Assembly: GCF_018742245.1 (NCBI RefSeq)
Contig: NZ_CP036132.1
Location: forward strand, 3,405,001-3,469,000
DNA from: Bacillus mycoides
GTDB taxonomy: Bacteria > Bacillota > Bacilli > Bacillales > Bacillaceae_G
Direction of reading: 5' to 3'
Length of the DNA stretch: 64,000 nucleotides
Shown here: positions 8,592 to 18,238 of the stretch, in pieces
Position numbering within the stretch: the first letter of the stretch is position 1
Layout: each line of letters opens with the position of its first letter
Position numbers and translations under genes: made by a program
Notes under the pieces: generated by a model
The model's database searches: none
Told to the model about the DNA's origin: nothing
The model's input: only the letters and a program-made list of their open reading frames with translations

Positions 8592-8639
8592 TCAAATAAA
8601 AGCACCTCCTGAATTTACACATACCATCCAGAAAGTGCT
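8592..8639 (-). terminator. Terminator of the exopolysaccharide operon
   Basis: AGCACTTTCTG pairs with CAGGAGGTGCT on the minus strand (11 bp with two G-U pairs), followed by TTTTATTTGAA. It sits just after the stop of the aminotransferase gene. Confidence 0.8.
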
Positions 8640-8644
8640 TTATT

Positions 8645-9793
8645 TTATAAAGCATTTTTGATACATTGAATTACCCTTTGTAGTTCACCGTCTGCCATGT
8701 TAGAACTAGAAGGAAGACAAATACCTCTTTTAAATAATTGTTCACCCACATGAGTATTTCCGCTATGAGGGTAATATTTCATTGTTTCAAAAAGCGGCTG
8801 CATATGAAGCGGTTTCCAAACAGAGCGAGCTTCGATATTTTCTTTGGCTAATACTCCCAATAATGATTCTATAGATATACCTGCTTCTTTTTCATCAATC
8901 GTTAAAGTTGTAAGCCAACGATTCGAGCAAGTGTTTTCTAATTCGGGCATAAACTGAAACCCAGATATATTGGATAATTCTCGGTAATATTGCTCAAATA
9001 TGAACCTTCTAGCCCTAACTCTCTCTTCTAGCACCTCTAATTGTGCTCTTCCAACACCGGCCAATATATTACTCATTCGATAATTGTAACCCATCACACT
9101 ATGCTCGTAGTGAGATGCTAAGTCTCTTGCTTGAGTTGCTAAAAATCGCGCTTTCTGTAATGCCTCAACATCATCAGAAACCAGCATTCCTCCACCAGAG
9201 GTTGTAATAATCTTATTGCCATTAAATGAATAAACCCCAAATTTCCCGAATGTTCCACTTGCTTTTCCTTTATATGTAGAACCGAGAGATTCTGCTGCAT
9301 CCTCAATAACGGGAACATCATATTCATTACATAATGAAAGAATTTCATCCATTTTCGCACTCTGCCCATATAAGTTAACAACGATAATAGCTTTTGGTAA
9401 TTTCCCTTCTTTATCCGCATCACATAACGCACATTCCAATGCTTGAGGTGACATGTTCCATGTTTCCGGCTCTGAATCAATGAATATTGGTTCAGCTCCT
9501 ACATAAACAATTGGATTTGCACTTGCTACAAAAGTAAGGCTTGAACAAAATACTTTATCTCCTTTTTGAACCCCTAATAACCGCAAAGCCAAATGAATAG
9601 CAGCAGTGCCTGAACTAACCGCTGCAGCATCCTTTACACCAACAAAAGTTGCAAGCTCCTTTTCAAAAGCATCTACATTCGGACCAAGAGGAGCAATCCA
9701 ATTTGTATCAAATGCATCCTGAATATATGTTTGTTCATTTCCGCTCATGTGCGGTGATGAGAGATAAATTCGTTTTTGTTGTATCATTACCAT
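8645..9793 (-). CDS. DegT/DnrJ/EryC1/StrS sugar aminotransferase (PglE-like)
   Basis: About 382 residues. This PLP enzyme would aminate the C4 keto group of a UDP-4-keto-6-deoxy sugar. The PLP lysine is in YSFNGNKIITTSGGGM; VSSGTAAIHLAL near residue 60 and EDAAESLGSTY are family hallmarks. I start at the ATG with AGGGGTG seven bases upstream (9793), not at the TTG at 9811. It is the last gene of the polysaccharide operon. With the acetyltransferase and priming transferase upstream and the dehydratase at 32069-33895 it completes a bacillosamine-type route. Confidence 0.88.
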   Translation of the reverse strand: MVMIQQKRIYLSSPHMSGNEQTYIQDAFDTNWIAPLGPNVDAFEKELATFVGVKDAAAVSSGTAAIHLALRLLGVQKGDKVFCSSLTFVASANPIVYVGAEPIFIDSEPETWNMSPQALECALCDADKEGKLPKAIIVVNLYGQSAKMDEILSLCNEYDVPVIEDAAESLGSTYKGKASGTFGKFGVYSFNGNKIITTSGGGMLVSDDVEALQKARFLATQARDLASHYEHSVMGYNYRMSNILAGVGRAQLEVLEERVRARRFIFEQYYRELSNISGFQFMPELENTCSNRWLTTLTIDEKEAGISIESLLGVLAKENIEARSVWKPLHMQPLFETMKYYPHSGNTHVGEQLFKRGICLPSSSNMADGELQRVIQCIKNAL

Positions 9794-9804
9794 CTTTATC
9801 ACCC

Positions 9805-10440
9805 CTAGCAACTTATTTCATTAATAACTTTGGCAGGAATACCAACAGCAATACAATTAGGCGGCATATCATTTATTACAACAGCTCCTGCTCCAATAAT
9901 AGACCATTCACTGACTTTGACACCTGGAATTATAGTAGCCGCGGCCCCTATATGTGCCCCTTCTTCTATGATGACAGAACCTGTAAGTGTAGCGCGAGGA
10001 GAAATATGCACAAAATCACCTATTATATTGTCATGCTCAACGACAGAGCCTGTATTTATAATGGCATGATTACCAATTTGAGTATCAGCATTTATCACTA
10101 CATTGGGCATGACAACTGTGCCGTTTCCTATCTTAGCACTTGGACTGACAACAGCTGTTTTATGTATTAACGTGATGTAAAATTCGTCAGATAAACATAA
10201 TCTTTCGACAATTTTTCTTCTAACTTTATTATTCCCTATCGCGATAACAAAATTTATTTGATGAAAATAATTAATCATATCGTATACAGTTGAAATCGGC
10301 CCAAAATAAATATTATCTACAATAACTATATTTTCATATCGATCATCTAAATATCCAACGATTTCATATTCATTGTTTGATAAAATAATATCCTGTATGA
10401 CCTTACTATGACCGCCTTGTCCAATAATTGCAATTTTCAT
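9805..10440 (-). CDS. NeuD/PglD-type sugar O/N-acetyltransferase
   Basis: 211 residues. The N-terminal Rossmann-like domain starts [19 protein letters not shown]. From about residue 90 it is a left-handed beta-helix of hexapeptide repeats ([16 protein letters not shown]). The likely catalytic histidine is in [14 protein letters not shown]. PglD-type enzymes acetylate the 4-amino group of a UDP-sugar. Its start overlaps the stop of the priming transferase by four bases, and the aminotransferase follows, so the three probably act in sequence. Confidence 0.88.
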   Translation of the reverse strand: MKIAIIGQGGHSKVIQDIILSNNEYEIVGYLDDRYENIVIVDNIYFGPISTVYDMINYFHQINFVIAIGNNKVRRKIVERLCLSDEFYITLIHKTAVVSPSAKIGNGTVVMPNVVINADTQIGNHAIINTGSVVEHDNIIGDFVHISPRATLTGSVIIEEGAHIGAAATIIPGVKVSEWSIIGAGAVVINDMPPNCIAVGIPAKVINEISC

Positions 10441-11051
10441 TTTCTCTCCCCACTTACAGCCGATTTTGCACCCGTAAAAGGCTCCATTGTTACATGACCA
10501 ACTTGGTTTATTCCTTCTGATTTAAGCACTTTTATTACTGTAAGAAATAATATTTTCATATCGAGTGAAAAGGATTGATTATTTACATACCATACATCTA
10601 ATGCAAATTTTTTTTCCCAAGTAATCGCATTTCTCCCATTCACTTGGGCCCACCCAGTAATTCCTGGTTTTACATGATGTCTTTTAACTTGTTCATTGGA
10701 ATATAAAGGTAAGTATTCCATTAACAATGGCCGCGGTCCTACTAAACTTAAATTACCTTTTACAACATTTATAAGCTGTGGCATTTCGTCTAAACTGTAT
10801 TTCCTAAGAAATTTTCCAAATGAAGTTAATCTAACTTGATCGGCTAACAACTCACCTTTACTATCTCTTGCATCGGTCATTGTACGAAATTTGTAAAGAT
10901 AAAAAGCTTTTCCATATAAACCTGGACGCTGTTGCTTAAATATAATCGGAGATCCTAACTTAATTCTAACTAATATAACCACTATAATAATAGGCAATGA
11001 GAGAATTAATAAGAATGACAAAGAAACTAACAAATCAAAAAATCTCTTCAT
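10437..11051 (-). CDS. Undecaprenyl-phosphate sugar-1-phosphate transferase (PglC-like primer)
   Basis: 204 residues, a small monotopic phosphoglycosyl transferase. One N-terminal hydrophobic re-entrant segment ([20 protein letters not shown]) is followed by the conserved [21 protein letters not shown] block, the catalytic pair in YSLDEMPQL, and SLVGPRPL. It would start the repeat unit by moving a sugar phosphate to undecaprenyl phosphate. The enzyme is of the short PglC/EpsL size, not the long WbaP form. It overlaps the PglD-like gene by four bases. Confidence 0.92.
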   Translation of the reverse strand: MKRFFDLLVSLSFLLILSLPIIIVVILVRIKLGSPIIFKQQRPGLYGKAFYLYKFRTMTDARDSKGELLADQVRLTSFGKFLRKYSLDEMPQLINVVKGNLSLVGPRPLLMEYLPLYSNEQVKRHHVKPGITGWAQVNGRNAITWEKKFALDVWYVNNQSFSLDMKILFLTVIKVLKSEGINQVGHVTMEPFTGAKSAVSGERK

Positions 11052-11181
11052 ATATAATTATACTCCTCATTCAAACTTTTTAGGATGTCTTCCTAAACCA
11101 TGTCAATACAATATATAAAAGAAATTGCTACCGTTTCTCTTCCTTTCATTACAAAAGCAAATACCTTATATAGAATAAGGA

Positions 11182-12816
11182 TTACTTAAATTTAAGTACC
11201 TGTTTTCTGCCATCAAGTACTTCCAAATCCTCATTAAAAACGTAAGTATGAGTACCTTTGTTCCTCTTAAAAATACTTGGAGTAATCTCTTTAATTTTCT
11301 TTTCTTTATATGCATCTTCATTAAGTATTTCGATTTCATTCAAATTGACTGAATATCCATAAGAAAATAAACAGTTTTGTGATGGTCTAATTAATTTACC
11401 ATCGTGGAAAAATATATTCCCAGCAGGTCGAGCCGATTTTGCATCAGAAACTATAGGATTCATTGGATGCGACACCCATTGACCAAATAAAGAATCTGAA
11501 TGAAATAAATATAACTCATCAAGTGAGCTTCCATCAGTAAAAACGTTAGTAAACAACCAATACTTACCTTCATGTTGAATAATTGTTGTATCAACAGCAT
11601 TAACATTCTCCATTAATACTTTTTCAATTTCCCACTCATATGGAAAATTAGTCGCTTTATATAGTTCTATTGTTTGATTACTTGACGTCTCAGGTATCAT
11701 ATAAATCTCTCCACCATCTTTTATTAAGAAAGGATACGATAAATGATACGGTTTCTCCAACACAGTAGTCGGTTGTGAAACGCTATTTGATTCAATATCC
11801 ACTTCGACGAACGCAATATTCCCCTTACCCTCGCTATATATATAATCTTCAAAAAAGATGAAATTTCTTTCATTTCTTTCGATAACAAAAGGATCAGCAT
11901 AAAATCTACTTAACGGGGCTTTAATAATATGAAATCTACTACGTTCCTCTTTTCTATTTTTAAATGCTATAAACCAATGTTCCATAAATAACCTGGATTT
12001 TAACTTGTGCATAGCAAGTCGAGAAATAAAAAGAATCATCTGAAAATTAGTTGGGTATTTATCTGGACGCTCGTTAACCAATAAAGGTTGATTATATGTA
12101 TCTAAGTTTGTAATATACGACCATCCTTTTTTGTATAAATCAAAGAGCCTTCTCAAAACAATATCTTTAACTTTCCAATACAAAAGATTGCGATTAAAAA
12201 ATAAAGACTCAACATTCAGTGGAGACATCGTTCTATAAATAATCTTGTGATTTTCAGGCTTACTCGCTAAAATTTGCAGCCTAGTTTCTAGCGGTATCTT
12301 CCTGCTAGCCATCTCCCAAAAGGCTTCTACTCCTTTTCCATTAAAGCAGTACGACCATATTCCATATCTTGCAATATTTATAATCTCACCATGAAATGTA
12401 CCAAATCCTAACTTTATAATAACATCTAACTGCTCACCTCTAATTACATCTAAATCTGAATCAGAAAACTCATTATGTAACCCTTGTTTTTTAGGATATA
12501 TGGTTAAAATTCTGCAGCCATATTCAGATAACAAAGATTCCATCTGAACCGGTTTCAATGCATTATGTTTAACGTATTTACTATAATAATTATAGTCCCA
12601 CTTTAAATAGTTAGAATACAATGACGTCTTCTTTACGCTCTGCTGAAAAACATTTTGCTTCTCTGCCCTTTCATTGCCGTTGATAAGCACTATAGAGAGC
12701 TCTAAAAATTCAGTATGAACAATATCATAAATCATTTTCTCAATCCAACTACTAACAACAAGTGAATCTAACATGATACCAATTTTTAAACGATGCTGTC
12801 TGTTTACATTTAACAT
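11182..12816 (-). CDS. Formyltransferase-like protein with C-terminal beta-propeller
   Basis: 544 residues in two parts. Residues 1 to about 230 look like a degenerate formyltransferase fold (DLDVIRGEQLDVIIKLGFGTFHGEIINIARYG, then SLFFNRNLLYWK). Residues from about 290 resemble the propeller domain linked to glucosamine inositolphosphorylceramide transferases (SRFYADPFVIE, FFEDY, GKYWLFTNVF, SARPAGNIF). Which sugar or acyl group it handles cannot be read from the sequence. It sits in the polysaccharide operon after a terminator-like hairpin, so its expression may need antitermination or its own promoter. Confidence 0.6.
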   Translation of the reverse strand: MLNVNRQHRLKIGIMLDSLVVSSWIEKMIYDIVHTEFLELSIVLINGNERAEKQNVFQQSVKKTSLYSNYLKWDYNYYSKYVKHNALKPVQMESLLSEYGCRILTIYPKKQGLHNEFSDSDLDVIRGEQLDVIIKLGFGTFHGEIINIARYGIWSYCFNGKGVEAFWEMASRKIPLETRLQILASKPENHKIIYRTMSPLNVESLFFNRNLLYWKVKDIVLRRLFDLYKKGWSYITNLDTYNQPLLVNERPDKYPTNFQMILFISRLAMHKLKSRLFMEHWFIAFKNRKEERSRFHIIKAPLSRFYADPFVIERNERNFIFFEDYIYSEGKGNIAFVEVDIESNSVSQPTTVLEKPYHLSYPFLIKDGGEIYMIPETSSNQTIELYKATNFPYEWEIEKVLMENVNAVDTTIIQHEGKYWLFTNVFTDGSSLDELYLFHSDSLFGQWVSHPMNPIVSDAKSARPAGNIFFHDGKLIRPSQNCLFSYGYSVNLNEIEILNEDAYKEKKIKEITPSIFKRNKGTHTYVFNEDLEVLDGRKQVLKFK

Positions 12817-12983
12817 ATCATATTCCCCTACCTCTCAGTAGTTAATTTTTAAGTATAATCCACCGCACTAGTTCGTTTGTAATCATAAAAGTTACAAATC
12901 CCACTCTAGCAACTGACATACTAGACAGTCTTATTTTTGATATACTGTTTGCCTAAAACTTCATAGATTTTTATGTTTGAAAA

Positions 12984-13018
12984 CAAAAAAACAGCTCAAT
13001 TTGTTTATTGAACTGTTT
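12984..13018 (-). terminator. Terminator-like hairpin inside the polysaccharide operon
   Basis: AAACAGTTCAAT pairs with ATTGAGCTGTTT on the minus strand, followed by TTTTTTG. It lies 80 bases after the stop of the beta-helix gene, in the 281-base gap before the next gene. It looks like a real intrinsic terminator; the genes beyond would need readthrough or a separate promoter. I see no other clear feature in this gap. Confidence 0.65.
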
Positions 13019-13097
13019 CCGTTCAAGAATTTTATATATTTAGTCGATTCATTAAAAAACAATATTTTGTCAAACAAATTATTTCAAGTAAATAGAT

Positions 13098-15515
13098 TTA
13101 TGTTAATACCACATTATCTATCAACATCGTACTTTTCGTTATATCAGTCGAAACATTATTGAATATACATTTTGCTATTACCATTGTTTTTTCTTTAGTT
13201 AACCAATGTAAAGCAATTGAGGTGTTTTCAAGATATGAAAGGGTAATGAACGAAGTATTTTCATTATCTACTTTTCTAATAATAGAGTTCAAAAATGTAC
13301 TTCGAGTGTTTAGCACATTTCCATCAAAATTCAAGACAACATTTTGAAATATACAATTATCTATATTTACCTTTCTCTTATAATTTACATCATTAGAACC
13401 TAGAGCTATATCTCCACCTATTCTTGAAGTTTTTATTTTCATAAATTTACCATTACTTATATTACAGCACTCTAGTTGTGCAGGACCTTCTATTACAGTT
13501 ATCCCTTCCACTACATTAGGTCTACCTACATAGTTTTCAGGTACTCCAATTGTCAAACCATAATTTTTGACTGTAAGGTTTTTAATAACTCCTCCTGTTA
13601 ATGTAATATCGACACCACCATATACTGTACTATCACTCCATTCTTTTTCAATCGTAATATCAGAAATATAACATCTACCATAATCATATCTACTAATATT
13701 AAATCCTGATATACCCACATCAGTTATAGCTACTGGAGTTCCATTCAATATTTCAGACACTTGAAAACTTGTTGCTGTTACATTTATCGTGTAATAAAGC
13801 TTATCCACACTAATTCCGGTAGGAACTTTACCAACCCACTGCTCAAAACAAATTTTAGCACCATTCCCCATTCCGTGCGGCTTACTAAAAGTAAATGTAC
13901 TAGTTGTAACATCTATTGCAGGTGTTCCAAAATAGCCTAAAGAACTATAACCATAAAATACGCCATTCTTTATTTGACAATTTTGAATCACTGCACCTTG
14001 AACATCCGTTAATTTTATACTACCGTTATTACAGACAACTCCGTTAACAAAATTATCTCCTTTAACAACAAATTCACACCCGATGAATGTATTATTCAGG
14101 TATTTTACATACCAGTTATTTTGATACGAACTAACACCTCCAACATTCGGACCTTCAAACGTGTTATTTTCTACAATCACATTTATACCATCAACATTTA
14201 CAAAATGCCCTCTAGTGTTATCATATATATAATTGTTAAAAATATATATTCTAGTATTCAATTCTAATCCTGACTTATTTAACTCCGGCCGCCACGTTGG
14301 TATATTAGTTTCCGACCACATAGATTCAATATCAATACCGAACATCGGAGCAGTACCATCTACTGTAACGTCATCATCAGCTTTTCCAATATGGTGTATT
14401 TTATTATTTGAAATATAAATATCATTTGAGCCAGTGAGAGAAATTCCTTGTCTCCTACAATGGTGAAGATTGCAACTATGAATATAAATATACGATCCCA
14501 TATCTTCTTGGATATAATCAGACGAACTAAGCTTATATTCTAGCCAAGCTGTAGCAATGGCATCACCAGTACAATCCCTTATTTCTACATTATTTATTAC
14601 AATGTTATGTGAGCCGTTTATTTGTATGCCTTGTCCCCACTCATGAGTCCAATTCTGATTATCAACTTTCGCATTAATTTGTGCAATTTGAGTATCACTT
14701 AATGGTGAGGACGTTATATCAATTACAAAAATCATTTTATTAGCATCTTTTATAGGCGCGAACCAACCTCGACCAGTTGGACTCGTTGGAGCAAATCCAC
14801 CATTATTCCTAACCCCAACTAACGTACTATTAGAAATAATATCTTTATACTGGTAAAAGCTATACGCTGTAGCAACTACACCAAGGATAGACCACAAACG
14901 AAAATTTTGTAAAAGGCCAGGATTTTCATATCTATCCACTATTTCACTACGAATAAAATTAGGATTACTATTTAATGAACCATCGCCGTTTATCCCTCCC
15001 CTTACAAACTTCACTCCTAATTCATACTTATGTGTCTTTTTATCTCCAACTATTTTCCCACCAGAAATCTTAGCATTTTTAACACCTTTCACTCCAAATA
15101 TACTATACCAAGGAGATGAATTAGCCTCTAATTCTAATATGCATCCATCCATCATTTCAAAATGCATATCACTTTGCAGAACAATACACGTGAATGTTAT
15201 CGGATCAATCTTCAGCTTATATGTGCCACTTGACAATACTACGTGATTATACCCTTGAGATTTAGCCCAAACTAACGCATCATTTATCCCTTTTGTAGTT
15301 TCATATGAATCAGTTCCATTACTTTTAATATTCCATCTATCTAATTCCAATACGTAGGAGCTTGAAACACTTTCTGTCATTGGAAATGAGAGCGCTTTGG
15401 GAATCCATTTCGATTTTGTACTATCATAAACTAACACATCATTATGAGTAGGGAACTTAGTTGTCAAATCTAAATCATCAAGATCATCAAGATTAACTCT
15501 TATAGACATTTTCAA
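13098..15515 (-). CDS. Large right-handed beta-helix protein (pectate-lyase-like)
   Basis: 805 residues. After a short N-terminal region, residues 60-130 look like the pectate-lyase-like entry (SNGTDSYETTKGINDALVWAKSQG). Many short coils follow with the Asn/Ile/Val spacing of a parallel beta-helix (INNVEIRDCTGDAIATAW, IYISNNKIHHIGKADD, IVENNTFEGPNVGG). A region near 540-610 resembles small domains of phage tail proteins. No signal peptide is visible. The start is probably TTG at 15515, six bases after GGGG; an ATG lies two codons later. It may trim or modify the polysaccharide, but the substrate is unknown. Confidence 0.6.
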   Translation of the reverse strand: MKMSIRVNLDDLDDLDLTTKFPTHNDVLVYDSTKSKWIPKALSFPMTESVSSSYVLELDRWNIKSNGTDSYETTKGINDALVWAKSQGYNHVVLSSGTYKLKIDPITFTCIVLQSDMHFEMMDGCILELEANSSPWYSIFGVKGVKNAKISGGKIVGDKKTHKYELGVKFVRGGINGDGSLNSNPNFIRSEIVDRYENPGLLQNFRLWSILGVVATAYSFYQYKDIISNSTLVGVRNNGGFAPTSPTGRGWFAPIKDANKMIFVIDITSSPLSDTQIAQINAKVDNQNWTHEWGQGIQINGSHNIVINNVEIRDCTGDAIATAWLEYKLSSSDYIQEDMGSYIYIHSCNLHHCRRQGISLTGSNDIYISNNKIHHIGKADDDVTVDGTAPMFGIDIESMWSETNIPTWRPELNKSGLELNTRIYIFNNYIYDNTRGHFVNVDGINVIVENNTFEGPNVGGVSSYQNNWYVKYLNNTFIGCEFVVKGDNFVNGVVCNNGSIKLTDVQGAVIQNCQIKNGVFYGYSSLGYFGTPAIDVTTSTFTFSKPHGMGNGAKICFEQWVGKVPTGISVDKLYYTINVTATSFQVSEILNGTPVAITDVGISGFNISRYDYGRCYISDITIEKEWSDSTVYGGVDITLTGGVIKNLTVKNYGLTIGVPENYVGRPNVVEGITVIEGPAQLECCNISNGKFMKIKTSRIGGDIALGSNDVNYKRKVNIDNCIFQNVVLNFDGNVLNTRSTFLNSIIRKVDNENTSFITLSYLENTSIALHWLTKEKTMVIAKCIFNNVSTDITKSTMLIDNVVLT

Positions 15516-15634
15516 TTTACACCCCTTTATTACTTTTATATATATTATGTAATAAGGGATGAAATAGATTTGATTTCTTTATAGATAAATTCTTCATTTT
15601 TTATCTCTCTTATTAAGTTTGAATAGTACATATA

Positions 15635-16696
15635 CTAAATTATAGAAATTTTAGACATAAAATTTATAAAAGATTTTTTTATCCTCTTCTTTCTATACAT
15701 TTGCTCACCTAATTCATATAAATATTTTATATTTTTATTTTTTATAGCATTTAAATATTCTTCTGAGAAATATTTTAAAGAACCTTCGTTATTTAGACAT
15801 TCTATGACGTTATCATTAGAAACATATAATTGTATTTGTTGCATAATCTCAGATGCATTCAAATTACTACTAAACAAATTGTATAAACAAGTTTTAAAAG
15901 TATTTAGTAGCATAATACTAATACCGTTATATTCTATTTGCTTCGTATCTACATAAAATTCATCAATAACTTCCTTTTGAATTTGATAGCCATTGACCAT
16001 ATCATTAAATAAATGAGGCATATATTTACTAGTAAATCCACCGTGTCTATAATAATATAAGGGTTTATCAATAATTTTTACCCTGTTCGCTTTTATGAAC
16101 ATTTCTAAATTATAAAAGAGGTCCTCACCTAAAAAACAAATTCTATCTAGATACTTTCCACTATTTTCAATTAACTCTTTTTTATATAACTTTGCACATA
16201 ATGATGGCGGAAAAGGATGTCCCCAAAAGTATGCCACTACTATGTCTCTTTTTATTTCGCTCTTATCATAAATCTTATTCCCACTGAAATATCTACTTTT
16301 ATTTTTCTTCTTAATTAACATGCTATTCCCTAAGACTTTATACATGTTACATACAGTGACATCTGCGTTACTCTCCACAGATTGATGATATAGCTCTTCA
16401 ACCATCTTCTTATCAATCCAGTCGTCTGCATCAACAAACATTATATAGTTAGAATTCGACGCTTCTATTCCTTTTCTTCTAGTCGCGATACTCCCCTCAT
16501 TTTTCTTGTCTATTACAACTATTCTATTATCTTGTTTTTCATATTTCCTACATATATTTAAACTATTATCTGAAGAACCATCATTTACTAAAATCAATTC
16601 ATAATCTTTAAATGTCTGCTTAATAATAGATTTTATACATTTATCAAGTTTTTTCTCAGCATTATAAATAGGTACTATTATACTCAGCTGACTCAT
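15635..16696 (-). CDS. Family 2 glycosyltransferase
   Basis: 353 residues. The N-terminal GT-A domain has LSIIVPIYNAEKKLDKCI, LILVNDGSSDNS and the metal-binding FVDADDWID near residue 90. The C-terminal 130 residues are Asn/Lys/Ile-rich and not recognisable. It would add one sugar to the lipid-linked repeat unit from the cytoplasmic side; donor and acceptor cannot be told. GAGAAAGGAGAAGTTT precedes the ATG. Confidence 0.88.
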   Translation of the reverse strand: MSQLSIIVPIYNAEKKLDKCIKSIIKQTFKDYELILVNDGSSDNSLNICRKYEKQDNRIVVIDKKNEGSIATRRKGIEASNSNYIMFVDADDWIDKKMVEELYHQSVESNADVTVCNMYKVLGNSMLIKKKNKSRYFSGNKIYDKSEIKRDIVVAYFWGHPFPPSLCAKLYKKELIENSGKYLDRICFLGEDLFYNLEMFIKANRVKIIDKPLYYYRHGGFTSKYMPHLFNDMVNGYQIQKEVIDEFYVDTKQIEYNGISIMLLNTFKTCLYNLFSSNLNASEIMQQIQLYVSNDNVIECLNNEGSLKYFSEEYLNAIKNKNIKYLYELGEQMYRKKRIKKSFINFMSKISII

Positions 16697-16834
16697 AAAC
16701 TTCTCCTTTCTCTTTACTTAAAACATTTCTTATTTGCGTCTCCCCCATAATTAAACTTAAAAGAACTAATTTAGGTTTTATAGTGTATTATTAAAATCTG
16801 TTATATTATAAATGTGATTTTTTACAATAATTTC

Positions 16835-16872
16835 AAAAGCCGTTATGCTATTTTTTATACATAACAGCTTTT
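16835..16872 (-). terminator. Strong hairpin in the polysaccharide operon
   Basis: AAAAGCTGTTATG pairs with CATAACGGCTTTT on the minus strand (13 bp, one G-U). The trailing U-run on this strand is short (TTTTGAAATT), so it could be a weak terminator or an mRNA-stabilising stem. It sits in the 332-base gap 16697-17028, which is otherwise AT-rich without a gene I can support. Confidence 0.45.
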
Positions 16873-17028
16873 CTCTTTTATATAATAATTATTTTTAACA
16901 TATTTACTCATAATACACCTTCTCCTTATTCTAGATGGAGCTCAAAATCTATATCTCCTATATTTAAGCGCAACTTTTATTGATTAAATTTACTCAATAT
17001 ATATCTAACCTTTTTCAAATTTTATAAA

Positions 17029-18162
17029 TTACTGTCCACTGATAAACTTTTCGAATAATCTAATATTTTCTTCGTAAATAAAGAACTCTCTTCGTTCCTT
17101 ACTTTTCATTTTATAATATTCCATCAATTCCGGATCTGATAACATATTTTTTAGTCCCTCGTAAATCCCATTCTCGCTATTTTCGACTAACAATCCATAT
17201 TTCCCATTATCCACCATTTCAGCGGGTCCATTACAATATGTGCTTAGAATTGGTAGTTCTAAAATAATCGCCTCAGCAACAGATAAAGGAAACCCCTCGG
17301 TTAACGAGGAGGAGACATACAGGCTACACCTATTCATGTATTTATATGGATTGTCTTTAAATCCTAAAATAGCTATTTTTTCACTTAGCATAGGGGTTTT
17401 CAAAATCATTTTATTTAATTCTACCTTTTCGGGACCGTCTCCTAGGATTATTAAATTAAAGTCATAGCCTTCGCTTAATAACCTCTTACAAGAATGTATT
17501 AATCTATCGACACCTTTTTCAACACTTAATCTACAAGAACAAACAATGTTTATATTATTCTTAAAATCATAATCGAATACTGCTTCATTAGATAATTTAG
17601 TTATTTCATTAGTATTAATAGGATTAAATAATACATAGCATCTTTCTTTCAGATCATATTTGTTACCAAACCTTTTTCTGGCACCATTCGTTAACATAAT
17701 TATTTTATCAAATTTGCTGTAAGTACGTTTTTGAATCCATCTTTTAAATTTAATAAATATGGTCGATTTTTCAGTTTCAAGATGCTCCAATCCTCCATGA
17801 ATCCACATAACCTTATGACATTTGTTAACTCTAATTGGATAAGTAAAAATATCTTTTGTAGTAACAACGATGTCATAATTTTCTTTCACGATGAGCTTAT
17901 TCATGAGTGTAGAAGGGAAAAACATAAATAAGTAGTACAATATTCTTTGATAAATACCTTTAACAGATTTATGAAATAAATATCGTATTCTAACTTTCTC
18001 GGGAATTTTATTTACATTATTCTTTTCTCCCTCTGTTTTATACATGATAAAAAGAGTTACATCAAATTTAGAGTAGTCCAAACCATTTAAAGTATTTACA
18101 ATAACTTTTTCAACTCCACCTATTGCCATTACATCAGTAACTATTAAAAGCTTCTTTTTCAT
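17029..18162 (-). CDS. Family 4 glycosyltransferase
   Basis: About 377 residues with the GT-B fold. The N-terminus has the GGVEKVI motif (VMAIGGVEKVIVNTLNGL). The C-terminal half has CRLSVEKGVDRLI, the nucleotide-site segment YVSSSLTEGFPLSVAEAI and the E-x7-E pattern. AAAGGAGGTTGTTT precedes the ATG at 18162, so the longer form starting at 18207 is rejected. It is one of several GT4 enzymes in the operon. The sugar is unknown. Confidence 0.88.
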   Translation of the reverse strand: MKKKLLIVTDVMAIGGVEKVIVNTLNGLDYSKFDVTLFIMYKTEGEKNNVNKIPEKVRIRYLFHKSVKGIYQRILYYLFMFFPSTLMNKLIVKENYDIVVTTKDIFTYPIRVNKCHKVMWIHGGLEHLETEKSTIFIKFKRWIQKRTYSKFDKIIMLTNGARKRFGNKYDLKERCYVLFNPINTNEITKLSNEAVFDYDFKNNINIVCSCRLSVEKGVDRLIHSCKRLLSEGYDFNLIILGDGPEKVELNKMILKTPMLSEKIAILGFKDNPYKYMNRCSLYVSSSLTEGFPLSVAEAIILELPILSTYCNGPAEMVDNGKYGLLVENSENGIYEGLKNMLSDPELMEYYKMKSKERREFFIYEENIRLFEKFISGQ

Positions 18163-18238
18163 AAACAACCTCCTTTCAGAAAAATGGTCTAGATAGGACT
18201 TCTTCACAATAAGAAGTTGTCCTATTAATCTAAAAGTT

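Noticed and set aside
9649..10170. 173-residue plus-strand frame
   Set aside because: Lies antisense to the aminotransferase and acetyltransferase genes; low-complexity translation.
18163..18238. Hairpin between the GT4 and flippase genes as terminator
   Set aside because: TAGGAC arms pair only with a three-base bulge and there is no U-run.
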